Positions 34,056-43,260 of a DNA stretch of 64,000 nucleotides are shown here, piece by piece. A program made the position numbers and the translations under genes. Within the stretch, counting starts at the first letter, position 1. Each line of letters opens with the position of its first letter. The stretch comes from AP-15 sp963750195 (GTDB taxonomy: Bacteria; Pseudomonadota; Alphaproteobacteria; ATCC43930; CGMCC-115725): NCBI GenBank assembly GCA_963750195.1, contig CAVVPS010000016.1:620001-684000 (forward strand), written 5' to 3'. The notes below the pieces were generated by a model. It had not been told where the DNA came from. It worked only from the letters and a program-made list of their open reading frames with translations, and did not search any database.

Positions 34056-37043
34056 TTGCGTTTTAGCAAACGGATTTGCGCGCCATGGGCGATTGTCGGC
34101 GTCATGGCGGTGGTCTCGGCTGTGGCGCCCCATTGGGTCATGGCGCAGCCAAGCAGTGGGGCGACGCGGCCCGGTGCCGGCCCCGGTGGCGGCAACCAGA
34201 ACGGCGGCGGCGCGCCGGCGCCGCAACAGCCGGGATCCCAGATGGAAAGCGGCATGACGCTGCCAAATCAGAGCACCGGGAGCCCAACACCCGGCCAAAC
34301 CGGCGGCGCACCTGCAGGATCTCAGCTTGAGAGCGGCATGTCGCCGCCAAACCAGAACGCCGGGAATCCGGCGCCTGGCCAGACCGGCGGCGCGCCTGCG
34401 CCCGGGCAACCGGGATCTCAGTTTAAGAGCGGCCTGACGCCGCCGAACCAGAACGCCGGGAATCCGGCACCTGGCCAAACCGGCGGTGCGCCGGCGACCG
34501 GACAACCGGGACCCCAGTTTGAGAGCGGCATGACGCCGCCAAGCCAAAACACCGGGAGCCCGACACCCGGCCAGACCGGTGGCCCATCGGCAACCGGGCC
34601 GCAGGGGGGGGGCCCGCCGGTTGAGACAGGCGCACACCGTCGATATCGCCAAACCGGTCCGAACCCGTCAGCCAATCGGACGGGCGGCGCGTCGGCGCAG
34701 CCGAGTGGCGGTCCGCCGTCGGCACGCTCTGGCGCCGCGCCACTCCCCGGCGGAATAGCGGGACCGGCGGTCCCGACCATGGGTGGAGGCACTGTCAGCG
34801 ACATTCGGGTCGTCGGGACGCAGCGGATCGAACCCGAGACCGTCCGCTCGTACCTCCAGCTCCAACCGGGCGACCCGTGGGACGACGAGAAGGTGAATGC
34901 GTCGCTGAAAGCGTTGTTCGCGACCGGACTGTTTGCCGATGTCCGGCTGAGCCGGGTCGGCAACACGCTCGTCGTCAAGGTGGTCGAGAACCCGATCATC
35001 AACCGCATCGCCTTTGAGGGAAACCACAAACTCGACGACAAGGAGCTCAACGCCGAGATCCAATTGCGCCCGCGCGTCGTGTATACGCGCACCCGAGTGC
35101 AGAGCGACGTCAAGCGCATTCTCGATCTTTACCGCCGGCATGGCAGGTTCGGCGCGACGGTGGAACCCAAAATCATCCAGCTCTCTGAAAATCGGGTGGA
35201 TCTCGTCTTCGAGATCAACGAAGGCGAATTCACCGGCATTCGCAGCGTAAATTTCGTCGGCAACAAAGATTTTAGCGAGAGCAAGCTGCGGGGCGTGATC
35301 GCGACCAAGGAGAGCCGCTGGTACCGGTTTCTGTCGACCGACGACAGTTACGACCCCGATCGGGTGACTTACGATCGCGATCTTTTGCGTAAATTCTACT
35401 TGACCGAAGGATATGCCGATTTTCGTGTGCTCTCCGCGGTGGCTGAACTGACCCCGGAGCGCAACGGCTTCATCCTCACCTTCACCCTCGACGAGGGTCA
35501 GCGCTATCGTTTTGGCAAAGTCGGCGTCAACATCAAGCTCAAGGACCTGCCGGCCTCGGCGGTCGAGCCTTTGCTGACCGTCCGTTCAGGCGATTGGTAC
35601 AATGCCGAAGAGGTAGAAAAGTCGATCACGGTGTTGACCAACACCCTGGGCACTCGCGGCTACGCCTTTGTCGAGGTCAAGCCGGAGATTACCCGCAATC
35701 GCAAGAACCATACCATCGATATCACCTTCGATGTTCAAGAGGGACCTCGGGTCTATGTCGAACGGATCGACATCGTCGGAAACGTGCGGACGCTCGACAA
35801 GGTGATTCGCCGCGAGTTTCAGCTTGTCGAGGGCGACGCCTTCAATACCGAGAAGATGCAGCGCTCACAGCAGCGCCTCAAGAATTTGGGCTTTTTCAAA
35901 AAGGTCGAGGTCACCAACGCACCAGGGTCGGCGCCGGATAGGACGGTGGTCACCGTCGAGGTCGAGGAGCAGTCGACCGGCGAGCTGTCTTTGGGGCTCG
36001 GCTTCTCGACCAGCGACGGCCCGCTCGCCGACATCACCATCCGTGAGCGCAACTTTCTCGGCCGCGGCCAGGATCTGCAAATCGGAGGCGTCGTCTCGTT
36101 TCGCGCGCAGCAAATCAATCTCAGCTTTACCGAGCCGTATTTTCTCGACAAAAACATCGCCGCCGGCTTTGACCTTTTCGAAATAAAGACCAGTCCGACT
36201 GCCTCGTTTTTCTCCGGGATAACCCCGCCCTACGAGCAATTCTCCTATGGCGGTGCATTGCGCGCCGGTTATCAGATCACCGATAATCTACGGCAAACGC
36301 TGACTTATACCGCTCGCTCAGATACCATCGAGAACATTCAGAGCGATGCCTCGCTGTTTATCGCTCTGCAGGCGGGACAGCACGTCACCTCCCAGATTGG
36401 CCAGGTTCTACTCTACGACCGCCGCGATGATCGGCTTGACCCGACGAGTGGCTATTACGCCTCGCTGGGCAATGATTTCGCCGGTGTTGGATTTGGTGTG
36501 GACTTTGTGCGCTCAAAAGTAAATTTCGGTTATTATTACTCCGTTGCACCGGAATGGGTATTGGGTTTTACCGGCGAGGCGGGCTATATCTTTGGCTGGG
36601 ATGGTCAACAGGTACTGCTCCAGGATCGTTTCTTTGTCGGCGGCGACAATTTGCGCGGCTTTCAGAATGCCGGGATCGGGCCGCGCGACTCGGTTACCGA
36701 TGACGCTCTCGGCGGCCAGAAATACTACGTCGGCTCGGTGACCTTGGGTGTGCCGCTCGGCCTGCCCAAAGAACTCGGCGTCACCGGCCGGGTTTTCACC
36801 GATTTCGGCACGCTCTATTATCTCCAGCCCACCCAGCTTAACTTGACGGCGGCGCAGCTGGCGACGACTGGCGGAGTTCAGCCGGTGGTCGAGGATTTTC
36901 CCGCGATCCGGGTCAGCACCGGGGTCGGCGTATCGTGGAAATCTCCGGTCGGCCCGATTCGGCTCGACGTCGCGTACCCGATCAGGAAGGAAAAATTCGA
37001 TCAAACCCAGTTTTTCCGGGTTAGCTTTGGGACAAAATTCTGA
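34056..37043 (+). CDS. bamA: outer membrane assembly factor BamA with a repeat-rich N-terminal extension
   Basis: BamA inserts beta-barrel proteins into the outer membrane. At 995 residues it is about 200 longer than usual. After a signal peptide (residues 1-30, ending HWVMA) comes a Pro/Gly/Gln-rich region (31-246) with four near-tandem 28-32-residue repeats of the type ESGMTPPNQNAGNPAPGQ. The POTRA domains start near 247 (VSDIRVVGTQRIEPETV) and are followed by a 16-strand barrel with VRGF-like LRGFQNAGIGPRD and a terminal FGTKF. The start is TTG 34056 with a G-rich site upstream. The extension is a lineage feature of unknown role, perhaps a periplasmic spacer. Confidence 0.95.
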   Translation: MRFSKRICAPWAIVGVMAVVSAVAPHWVMAQPSSGATRPGAGPGGGNQNGGGAPAPQQPGSQMESGMTLPNQSTGSPTPGQTGGAPAGSQLESGMSPPNQNAGNPAPGQTGGAPAPGQPGSQFKSGLTPPNQNAGNPAPGQTGGAPATGQPGPQFESGMTPPSQNTGSPTPGQTGGPSATGPQGGGPPVETGAHRRYRQTGPNPSANRTGGASAQPSGGPPSARSGAAPLPGGIAGPAVPTMGGGTVSDIRVVGTQRIEPETVRSYLQLQPGDPWDDEKVNASLKALFATGLFADVRLSRVGNTLVVKVVENPIINRIAFEGNHKLDDKELNAEIQLRPRVVYTRTRVQSDVKRILDLYRRHGRFGATVEPKIIQLSENRVDLVFEINEGEFTGIRSVNFVGNKDFSESKLRGVIATKESRWYRFLSTDDSYDPDRVTYDRDLLRKFYLTEGYADFRVLSAVAELTPERNGFILTFTLDEGQRYRFGKVGVNIKLKDLPASAVEPLLTVRSGDWYNAEEVEKSITVLTNTLGTRGYAFVEVKPEITRNRKNHTIDITFDVQEGPRVYVERIDIVGNVRTLDKVIRREFQLVEGDAFNTEKMQRSQQRLKNLGFFKKVEVTNAPGSAPDRTVVTVEVEEQSTGELSLGLGFSTSDGPLADITIRERNFLGRGQDLQIGGVVSFRAQQINLSFTEPYFLDKNIAAGFDLFEIKTSPTASFFSGITPPYEQFSYGGALRAGYQITDNLRQTLTYTARSDTIENIQSDASLFIALQAGQHVTSQIGQVLLYDRRDDRLDPTSGYYASLGNDFAGVGFGVDFVRSKVNFGYYYSVAPEWVLGFTGEAGYIFGWDGQQVLLQDRFFVGGDNLRGFQNAGIGPRDSVTDDALGGQKYYVGSVTLGVPLGLPKELGVTGRVFTDFGTLYYLQPTQLNLTAAQLATTGGVQPVVEDFPAIRVSTGVGVSWKSPVGPIRLDVAYPIRKEKFDQTQFFRVSFGTKF
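34236..34607 (+). repeat. in-frame tandem repeat of about 96 bp within bamA
   Basis: Four successive units (residues 61-88, 89-120, 121-152 and 153-184 of BamA) of about 84-96 bases each. They encode the pattern [SP]Qx[EK]SG[ML][TS]xP followed by [NS]Q, then PGQTGG and a PA-rich end. Units 2 and 3 are nearly identical and unit 4 has diverged. All lengths are multiples of three, so the frame is kept. Confidence 0.85.
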
Positions 37044-37834
37044 TGTTGACATCCTTGGTCCGATTGACGGCTCTACTGTCGGTGTTGTGCTGCGGATTTG
37101 CGGAAATCACAGTCGCTCAGAAGCCACCGGCCGCACCGCCCGCACCTGCGCCGGCTCCCGCACCTTTGCCCACCGCGCAAAATCTGAGCGTGCTGGTGGT
37201 CGACGTTCAGTCGCTGCTGCAAAACGCGAAAGCGGCCAAGATGGTGCGCAACCAGATCGAGCAGAAACGTGTCCAATATATGAACGAGTTATCCCACCAA
37301 CAGGATCTGCTGCGGACCGAGCAGGGGGCGCAGCAGAAGCAGCGCGCTGCCCTTTCGGCGGAGCATGACACGCTGGAGCGCCAACGGGCCTCGCTCTCTG
37401 CGGACATCTTTGACCAAAAGAGGCGTCAATTTGAGCAGAAGGCAAATGCATTCCTTCAGAAGGAACGCGATTTAGATGAAAAAATTAAAAATTATCAGGA
37501 GAATGGCCAAGAATTGACGCAAACCCTCACGAAATCAGCTAGCGATGCTCAGTCCAAGATCAACGAAATAATAGTTAAAATTACTGAGGATATCGCCAAA
37601 CAACGAAAAGCAAACTTGGTGTTCCAGAGTACCGATTTCGTAGTGTTCGACCGCTCGTTCGACGTGACCGACGAGGTCCTACAGAAGCTCGACGAAGAGT
37701 TGCCGGTGCTAAACGTCAACTTTGTCACACCAGCGCCGCCCTCTACCGGCCCGGCGCCCGCTGCAGCCTCCCCGCCCGCCGTCACTGCTCCTACCGCCCC
37801 CACCGCCCCAACCGCCAGGGTAAAGAGGCGGTAG
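37043..37834 (+). CDS. OmpH/Skp-family periplasmic chaperone
   Basis: A 263-residue secreted protein that carries unfolded outer-membrane proteins to BamA. Signal peptide 1-25 (ending ITVAQ), a short Pro/Ala linker, the conserved VLVVDVQSLLQNAKAAK start, then a long charged coiled coil (about 70-190) forming the Skp tentacles, and VFDRSFDVTDEVLQKLDEEL. The C-terminus is an unusual Pro/Ala/Thr tail of about 40 residues, an echo of the low-complexity region in the adjacent BamA. It starts on the bamA stop (TGATG). Confidence 0.9.
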   Translation: MLTSLVRLTALLSVLCCGFAEITVAQKPPAAPPAPAPAPAPLPTAQNLSVLVVDVQSLLQNAKAAKMVRNQIEQKRVQYMNELSHQQDLLRTEQGAQQKQRAALSAEHDTLERQRASLSADIFDQKRRQFEQKANAFLQKERDLDEKIKNYQENGQELTQTLTKSASDAQSKINEIIVKITEDIAKQRKANLVFQSTDFVVFDRSFDVTDEVLQKLDEELPVLNVNFVTPAPPSTGPAPAAASPPAVTAPTAPTAPTARVKRR

Positions 37835-37859
37835 GGCTGGTCGCGCCTTGATCCGGCAA

Positions 37860-38885
37860 ATGGCCGATCCTCGCTTTTTCGATCGCGGCGGACCATTCAC
37901 GCTCGCCGAACTCGCCCGCTTAAGCGGTGCAAAGCTGTTGCGAGCGGACCAGGGCGAACAGCTGTGCCTCGATGTCGCGCCACTCGAAACGGCCGGCCCG
38001 GAGGAGGCGAGCTTCCTCGACAATCGAAAGTATCTCGGCGTGTTCTGTACTTCTCGCGCCGGCGCGGCCTTCGTGGACGAGTGGGCGGTCGAGCGCGCGC
38101 CGCCCGGCATGGCGTTACTGGTGAGCGGCGCGCCCTATAAGGCCTTTGGACTGGCGGCGCAGGCTTTTTACCCGGCGCCGGTGGTCGCCGGCAGCCGTGC
38201 GCCTTCAGCGCTGATCGATCCGGCCGCGATCGTGCCCGAGGATTGTGCGATCGGCGCGCACACCGTCATCGAAGCGGGAGCTCGGCTCGGCCGACGCTGC
38301 CAAGTCGGCGCCAATACCGTGATCAGCGCCGGCGTCGAAATCGGTGAGGATTGCCGCATCGCCGCCAATGTCACGGTCAGCCACGCGCTGATCGGCGCGC
38401 GGGTTGTGCTGCATCCGGGTGTGCGCATCGGCCAGGCGGGCTTCGGCTTTGCCCCGGGCCGAGACGGGCCGGTGAAGGTCCCGCAACTTGGGCGCGTCGT
38501 GATCGGCGACGATGTCGATATCGGCGCCAATACCACGATCGACCGCGGCTCCGGTCACGATACCGTGATCGGGGCCGGCTCGATGATTGATAACCTGGTT
38601 CAGATCGGACACAACGTGGTGCTCGGCCGGTGCTGTATTCTCGCCGGACAAGTCGGTATTTCCGGCAGCACGAAGCTCGACGATTTTGTCATGGTCGGCG
38701 GACAAGCGGGGTTCGCCGGCCATCTGCGGATAGGGAGCGGGGCACGGATCGCCGCGGTGAGCGGCGTCATGCGCGACATCCCGGCCGGGGTAACGGTATG
38801 CGGCATCCCGGCGATGCCGATGACCGAGTTCATGAGACAAACCGTAGCGTTACAGAGGCTAGCGAAAAAGAGGGACGGACGATGA
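37860..38885 (+). CDS. lpxD: UDP-3-O-acylglucosamine N-acyltransferase
   Basis: Third acylation step of lipid A synthesis. About 341 residues: an N-terminal uridine-binding domain (FTLAELARLSGA, EEASFLDNRKYL) and a long left-handed hexapeptide-repeat helix containing the catalytic His region QIGHNVVLGRCCILAGQVGI and GGQAGFAGHLRIG. I prefer ATG 37860 (MADPRFFDRG) over the TTG at 37848. It overlaps fabZ by four bases (ATGA). Confidence 0.96.
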   Translation: MADPRFFDRGGPFTLAELARLSGAKLLRADQGEQLCLDVAPLETAGPEEASFLDNRKYLGVFCTSRAGAAFVDEWAVERAPPGMALLVSGAPYKAFGLAAQAFYPAPVVAGSRAPSALIDPAAIVPEDCAIGAHTVIEAGARLGRRCQVGANTVISAGVEIGEDCRIAANVTVSHALIGARVVLHPGVRIGQAGFGFAPGRDGPVKVPQLGRVVIGDDVDIGANTTIDRGSGHDTVIGAGSMIDNLVQIGHNVVLGRCCILAGQVGISGSTKLDDFVMVGGQAGFAGHLRIGSGARIAAVSGVMRDIPAGVTVCGIPAMPMTEFMRQTVALQRLAKKRDGR

Positions 38886-39352
38886 TCGATCCGCTCTGCA
38901 CGGAGAGCGAGGCCTCCCAGATCGATATCCAGAGGATCATGGAGATGATCCCGCATCGCCATCCCTTTCTAATGATCGACAAGGTCGTCGATGTGGTCGC
39001 GAACGAGCGGGCCACCGGGATCAAAAACGTTTCGATCAACGAAAATTACTTTCAGGGCCATTTCCCCGCCCGGCCGGTGATGCCGGGAGTTTTGATTATT
39101 GAGGCCATGGCGCAGACCGCGGCCGTGCTGGTGGTTCATACCCTGGGGCCTGAATCGGAAGGCAAGCTCGTCTATTTCATGAGCGTCGATAATGCCCGGT
39201 TCCGCCGCCCGGTGTTTCCCGGCGATACCCTTTGCGTCCAAGTCATCAAACAGCGCAATCGCGGCAATGTGTGGAAATTCGAGGGCCGGGCCAAGGTCGG
39301 CGACAATCTGGTAGCCGAGGCTGTGTACGCTGCGATGATCCTCGACGAGTAG
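38882..39352 (+). CDS. fabZ: 3-hydroxyacyl-ACP dehydratase FabZ
   Basis: A 156-residue hot-dog-fold dehydratase of fatty acid elongation, competing with LpxA/LpxD for hydroxyacyl-ACP. IPHRHPFLMIDKV and the catalytic helix YFQGHFPARPVMPGVLIIEAM carry the His and Glu of the active site. The start ATG overlaps the lpxD stop. The position between lpxD and lpxA is conserved across proteobacteria. Confidence 0.97.
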   Translation: MIDPLCTESEASQIDIQRIMEMIPHRHPFLMIDKVVDVVANERATGIKNVSINENYFQGHFPARPVMPGVLIIEAMAQTAAVLVVHTLGPESEGKLVYFMSVDNARFRRPVFPGDTLCVQVIKQRNRGNVWKFEGRAKVGDNLVAEAVYAAMILDE

Positions 39353-39362
39353 CGAACTGGCG

Positions 39363-40163
39363 ATGGCAGAGATCCACCCGACGGCCATCGTCGCGCCGGA
39401 AGCGAGTTTGGCGCGCGATGTCGTCATCGGGCCGTTTTGCATCGTCGGCAAGCACGTAGCCCTGCACTCCGGCGTCACATTGCGTGCGCATGTCGTCGTC
39501 GACGGGCATACGACGATTGGCAAAGGGACGCGGGTCTTTCCCTTCGCCTCGATCGGCCTCGAGCCTCAGGATCTCAAATATCGCGGCGAGGCATCATCCT
39601 TGATGATCGGTTGCCGCAACACAATCCGCGAATATGTGACGATGAACCCGGGAACCACCGGCGGCGGCATGGTCACGCGCATCGGCGACGATTGCTTGTT
39701 CATGGTCGGCGCCCATGTCGCCCACGACTGCCAGATCGCCGACCATGTGATCATGGCCAACAACGCGACCTTGGCGGGTCATGTTGTCATCGATGATTAT
39801 GCCTTTCTCGGCGGCTTGTGCGCGGTCCATCAGTTTGTCCGCATCGGCAAGCACGCGATGATCGGCGGCATGTCTGGGGTCGAACGTGACGTGATCCCCT
39901 ATGGCCAGGCGATGGGCAATCGCGCCCGGCTCACCGGGCTCAACATCATCGGCATGCAGCGCCGCGGTTTCAGTCGCGAGGACATCCAAGGGTTGCGCAA
40001 CGCCTATCAGGTTTTGTTCCATTCGCCGGGAACGTTGAGCGACCGGGTTAACCAGACCGCCGAGCGCTTTGGGGGGATCGGGCCGGTCGACGACATCATC
40101 CGCTTTATCCGCGCGGATTCGAGCCGGGCCATCTGTCAGCCAGTCGAGGCGAATGGCGGATAG
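39363..40163 (+). CDS. lpxA: UDP-N-acetylglucosamine O-acyltransferase
   Basis: First step of lipid A synthesis. 266 residues built of hexapeptide repeats from IHPTAIVAPEASL on, with the catalytic His region GAHVAHDCQIADHVIMANN and GGLCAVHQFVRIGKHAMIGG, then the helical C-terminus. Length is normal. Its 3' end overlaps the lpxI start by 11 bases. Confidence 0.97.
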   Translation: MAEIHPTAIVAPEASLARDVVIGPFCIVGKHVALHSGVTLRAHVVVDGHTTIGKGTRVFPFASIGLEPQDLKYRGEASSLMIGCRNTIREYVTMNPGTTGGGMVTRIGDDCLFMVGAHVAHDCQIADHVIMANNATLAGHVVIDDYAFLGGLCAVHQFVRIGKHAMIGGMSGVERDVIPYGQAMGNRARLTGLNIIGMQRRGFSREDIQGLRNAYQVLFHSPGTLSDRVNQTAERFGGIGPVDDIIRFIRADSSRAICQPVEANGG

Positions 40164-41001
40164 GCTAGAGGCGGGAACCCCCAACGCGCCCAGGCTGGGC
40201 ATCGTCGCCGGCGGCGGCGGCCTGCCGCGGCGCCTCGTGGATGCGTGTCAGGCAACCGGGCGAGAGGTGTTCGTTCTCGCGCTCGAAGGAGCGGCCGAGC
40301 CGGCGACTGTGGAGGGGGTGGCGCATGCCTGGTGCCGGCTGGGCGCCGCCGCCCGCGGTCTCGCGCTGTTACGCGAGAACAATGTAACCGAACTGATCCT
40401 GGCCGGCGGAGTCCGGCGGCCTTCGCTTAGTATGCTGCGCCCCGATTGGCGGGCGGCCAAGCTGTTCGCACGGATCGGCTATAAGGCCCTGGGCGATGAC
40501 GGGCTGCTGTCGGCGATCGTCGCCGAGTTCGAGCGCGAGGGGTTTCGAGTGATCGGCGCGGATGAGTTGCTCGCAGCCGGGCTGGCGCCCGAGGGCGCCC
40601 TCGGCGGGCTGCGTCCCGACGAGCAGGCGCTGGCGGATATCGAGCACGGTTGCAGGATCGCCCGGGCGTTGGGCGCCCTCGACATCGGCCAGGCGGTCGT
40701 CGTCCAGCAGGGTCTGGTGCTCGGGGTCGAGGCGATCGAGGGCACCGACGCGTTGCTGCGCCGCTGCGTCGAGCTGCGCCGCGAGGGGCCGGGCGGCGTC
40801 CTCGTCAAGATCGAAAAGCCGGGCCAGGAGCAGCGTGCCGACCGGCCGACGATCGGGCCGCGAACCGTGGCCCTCGCTGCCGAGGCCGGACTGCGCGGCA
40901 TCGCCGTCGAAGCCGAGGCAACGATCGTGCTCGATCGCGATCAGGTCGTTGATGCCGCCGACCGCGCAGGGCTCTTCGTCGTCGGCATCCGCCGGGTGTG
41001 A
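40153..41001 (+). CDS. lpxI: UDP-2,3-diacylglucosamine pyrophosphatase LpxI (DUF1009)
   Basis: A 282-residue member of the DUF1009/LpxI family that replaces LpxH in alphaproteobacteria and hydrolyses UDP-2,3-diacylglucosamine at the beta-phosphate side. Signatures: LGIVAGGGGLPRRLVDACQ, LILAGGVRRPSL, and the C-terminal GGVLVKIEKPGQEQRADRPT with the active-site Asp region. It lies between lpxA and lpxB, exactly its conserved context. ATG 40153 is chosen; the upstream in-frame extension lies inside lpxA. Confidence 0.94.
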   Translation: MADRLEAGTPNAPRLGIVAGGGGLPRRLVDACQATGREVFVLALEGAAEPATVEGVAHAWCRLGAAARGLALLRENNVTELILAGGVRRPSLSMLRPDWRAAKLFARIGYKALGDDGLLSAIVAEFEREGFRVIGADELLAAGLAPEGALGGLRPDEQALADIEHGCRIARALGALDIGQAVVVQQGLVLGVEAIEGTDALLRRCVELRREGPGGVLVKIEKPGQEQRADRPTIGPRTVALAAEAGLRGIAVEAEATIVLDRDQVVDAADRAGLFVVGIRRV

Positions 41002-41010
41002 CCGGCAGAC

Positions 41011-42210
41011 GTGACCGCCACTGAGGCGCCGTTCATTTTCATCGTCGCGGGCGAGCCCTCGGGCGACGCGCTTGGCGGCAGTCTGATCGCGGCGCTGCGG
41101 CAGCGTACCGGTTCCAATTTGCGGGTTGCCGGGGTGGGCGGGGAGCGTATGCGCGAACAGGGTCTCGACAGCCTGGTTCCGCTCGACGATCTCGCGGTCA
41201 TTGGGGTGGCCGAGGTGTTGCCGCGGGCGCCGCTGATCTTGCGCCGGGTGCGGGAGACGGTGGCCGCGGTGCGCGCGCTCAAGCCCGACGCAGTGGTGAC
41301 GATCGACAGTTCAGGATTTAGCTGGCGTATCGCGCAACGGTTGCGGCGACAAGGCGAGAGCTTGCCCTTGATCCATTATGTGGCGCCGATGGTCTGGGCA
41401 TGGCGCGCCGGTCGAGCTCGGCGCATGGCGCGCTGGTATGACCATCTGATGACGCTACTGCCGTTCGAGCCGCCCTATTTTCAGCGGGTCGGGCTGTCTT
41501 GCTCCTATGTCGGCCATCCGATTATCGAAAGCGGCGCCGATCGGGGCGAGGGTGAGCGGTTTCGCACCATATCCGGACTCGCCCCGGGTGACGTGTTGAT
41601 TTGCGTGCTGCCAGGCAGCCGCGGCGGCGAGGTACGGCGGCTGTTGCCGATCTTCGGCGCGGCGCTCGAACGATTGGCGCAAGTGATCGGGCCTTTCCGG
41701 GTCGTCGTGCCGACCGTCGCCACGGTTGCAGCCCAGGTCGCCGCTACCACGCGCGGCTGGCCTGGAGCGCCGATCCTGGTGCAACAGCCGCGCGACAAAT
41801 ACGACGCCTTTGCCGCGAGTCGCGCGGCGCTGGCCGCGTCGGGCTCGGTGGCGCTGGAATTGGCGATGGCGCGGCTGCCGATGGTGGTGTGCTATCGCCT
41901 GAACCCGATGACCGAGGCGTTGCTCGACCGGGTTGTAAAGGTACGGCACGTCAATTTGGTCAATTTGTTGCTTGAAAGGCCTGTCGTGGGCGAGCTGTTG
42001 CGTGGCGAATGCACCCCCGAGGGACTTGCCGCCGAGGTCGCCCGGCTCGTGCAGGACGAACAGGTTCGCGCCAGGCATCTTGCGGGGTATGATGAAGCGA
42101 TGCGGCGCCTCGGGGCGGGCGACCGGTCGCCGAGCCTGCGGGCCGCCGACCAGGTTCTCGCGATTGTCGCAGCGCGCCGCTGCGGTGGCCCCGCTCTCAA
42201 GCAACCCTGA
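41011..42210 (+). CDS. lpxB: lipid-A-disaccharide synthase
   Basis: A GT-B glycosyltransferase (399 residues) that joins UDP-diacylglucosamine and lipid X. The N-terminus IVAGEPSGDALGGSLIAAL, the middle segment YVAPMVWAWRAGRARRMARW, and the UDP-binding CVLPGSRGGEVRRLLPIF with ASGSVALELAM are all characteristic. The start is GTG 41011. Last gene of the lipid A block. Confidence 0.96.
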   Translation: MTATEAPFIFIVAGEPSGDALGGSLIAALRQRTGSNLRVAGVGGERMREQGLDSLVPLDDLAVIGVAEVLPRAPLILRRVRETVAAVRALKPDAVVTIDSSGFSWRIAQRLRRQGESLPLIHYVAPMVWAWRAGRARRMARWYDHLMTLLPFEPPYFQRVGLSCSYVGHPIIESGADRGEGERFRTISGLAPGDVLICVLPGSRGGEVRRLLPIFGAALERLAQVIGPFRVVVPTVATVAAQVAATTRGWPGAPILVQQPRDKYDAFAASRAALAASGSVALELAMARLPMVVCYRLNPMTEALLDRVVKVRHVNLVNLLLERPVVGELLRGECTPEGLAAEVARLVQDEQVRARHLAGYDEAMRRLGAGDRSPSLRAADQVLAIVAARRCGGPALKQP

Positions 42211-42223
42211 GGAGGAATTTACC

Positions 42224-42664
42224 ATGTCAGTGACCGATGTGGCGGAAACCAAGAAGTCAGCAGCCGAGACCGACAAGTATCGCTATCTGCACACAATGAT
42301 CCGGGTCCACGACCTCTACGAGTCGTTAAGGTTCTATACCGAATTGCTCGGCATGAAGCTGTTGCGCAAGCGCGACTACCCGACTGGCAAGTTTACTCTC
42401 GCCTTTGTCGGGTATGGCGACGAGGCCGCTAATACGGTGCTCGAACTCACCCACAATTGGGACCAGGCCGAGCCTTATGCGTTGGGTAGCGCCTTCGGCC
42501 ATCTCGCCCTCGGTGTGCCGGATGTCTACAAGGCGTGCGAGCGGCTCGGCGCGGCCGGCGTCAAAATCCCGCGCCCGGCTGGCCCGATGGCCCACGGCGG
42601 CTCAGTCATCGCCTTTATCGAGGACCCCGACGGCTATCGCATCGAACTGGTCCAGCGCTCGTAG
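42224..42664 (+). CDS. lactoylglutathione lyase-like VOC protein
   Basis: A 146-residue glyoxalase I of the VOC superfamily that isomerises the methylglyoxal-glutathione adduct. Two paired beta-alpha-beta modules are seen: HTMIRVHDLYESLRFYTELLGM (His metal ligand) and FGHLALGVPDVYKACERL, with Glu ligands in NTVLELTHNW and PDGYRIELVQR. The classic full motif set supports GloA. A GAGGAGG site lies eight bases before ATG. It is 13 bases after lpxB and may be transcribed with it. Confidence 0.88.
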   Translation: MSVTDVAETKKSAAETDKYRYLHTMIRVHDLYESLRFYTELLGMKLLRKRDYPTGKFTLAFVGYGDEAANTVLELTHNWDQAEPYALGSAFGHLALGVPDVYKACERLGAAGVKIPRPAGPMAHGGSVIAFIEDPDGYRIELVQRS

Positions 42665-42681
42665 CCGCCGCGGCGTGAGTA

Positions 42682-42708
42682 GCGGTCCCTGGATCGCCCG
42701 GGGACCGC
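42682..42708. terminator. candidate bidirectional terminator hairpin
   Basis: A perfect 8-bp stem GCGGTCCC/GGGACCGC with an 11-base loop lies between the convergent glyoxalase gene and the broken P-loop gene. No T-run follows, so factor-independent termination is uncertain. Confidence 0.4.
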
Positions 42709-42732
42709 ATCGCGGAGAGGCATGCGCCAGCT

Positions 42733-43090
42733 TCAGGCTTCAAGAGCGGTAACAAAGGCGGCGACCTGGGCGGGCCGATGCAGCGTGACGAGCGTACCGC
42801 CGAACTGCCGGATGGCAGCAAGGTGGCGATGCCGGTCGTGCCGGCGATAGCGGCACGCGTAAATCAGAAACGCGAAATCGAGACGCTCCGGGCATCCGGG
42901 CGCCATATCGGCGCGCGTCCGGCCAAAGGAAGCGATCACCCTGCGCAGCACGCGGGGAAGACAGCGCCAGGTCGGAAAATCCAGAAGGATGGCGGTATCC
43001 GCTGCAGCGAGCCGCGCGGGAAGCGTGCCGCCGTAATTGCCGTCCATCACCCATTCCGGTCGGTGGATGAGTGCCGCGACCTCGCATTCC
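42733..43090 (-). pseudogene. 3' fragment of a P-loop topology-modulation-type kinase gene
   Basis: Encodes the C-terminal part from about ECEVAALIHRPEWVMDGNYG through RTRADMAPGCPERLDFAF to the stop at 42733. This matches the small AAA/adenylate-kinase-like proteins annotated as topology modulation protein. The fragment is cut at 43090 by the IS21-type element. Joining 48317-48251, 45795-45717 and 43090-42733 (each target duplication counted once) gives exactly 168 codons without a stop, so the ancestral gene was an intact 167-residue protein. Confidence 0.85.
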
Positions 43091-43185
43091 TGCGGATTCC
43101 GGAGCAAGCCGGCCACTGAATTCCGGAATGAAGTCGGCCACCGATTCCGATTTGATCTCGGCCATTCCGATTTGAAGCCGGCCAC
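43091..43185. repeat. left-end multiple terminal repeats of the IS21 element
   Basis: Four units of the form TTCCG, about 8-9 bases, then CGGCCA follow one another. They mirror four units at the right end. Such multiple terminal repeats are known transposase-binding sites in IS21-family elements. Confidence 0.75.
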
Positions 43186-43260
43186 CCCTGGGTGGTGATC
43201 GCTCGACCGCTGGGCGAGAGGTCCCTGTGCTTGTCATCACCATGACGGGCGGGGGAACCG

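Noticed and set aside
34206..34607. CRISPR-like array at the repeats in bamA
   Set aside because: Repeats are contiguous, in frame and lack unique spacers; this is a protein-coding tandem repeat.
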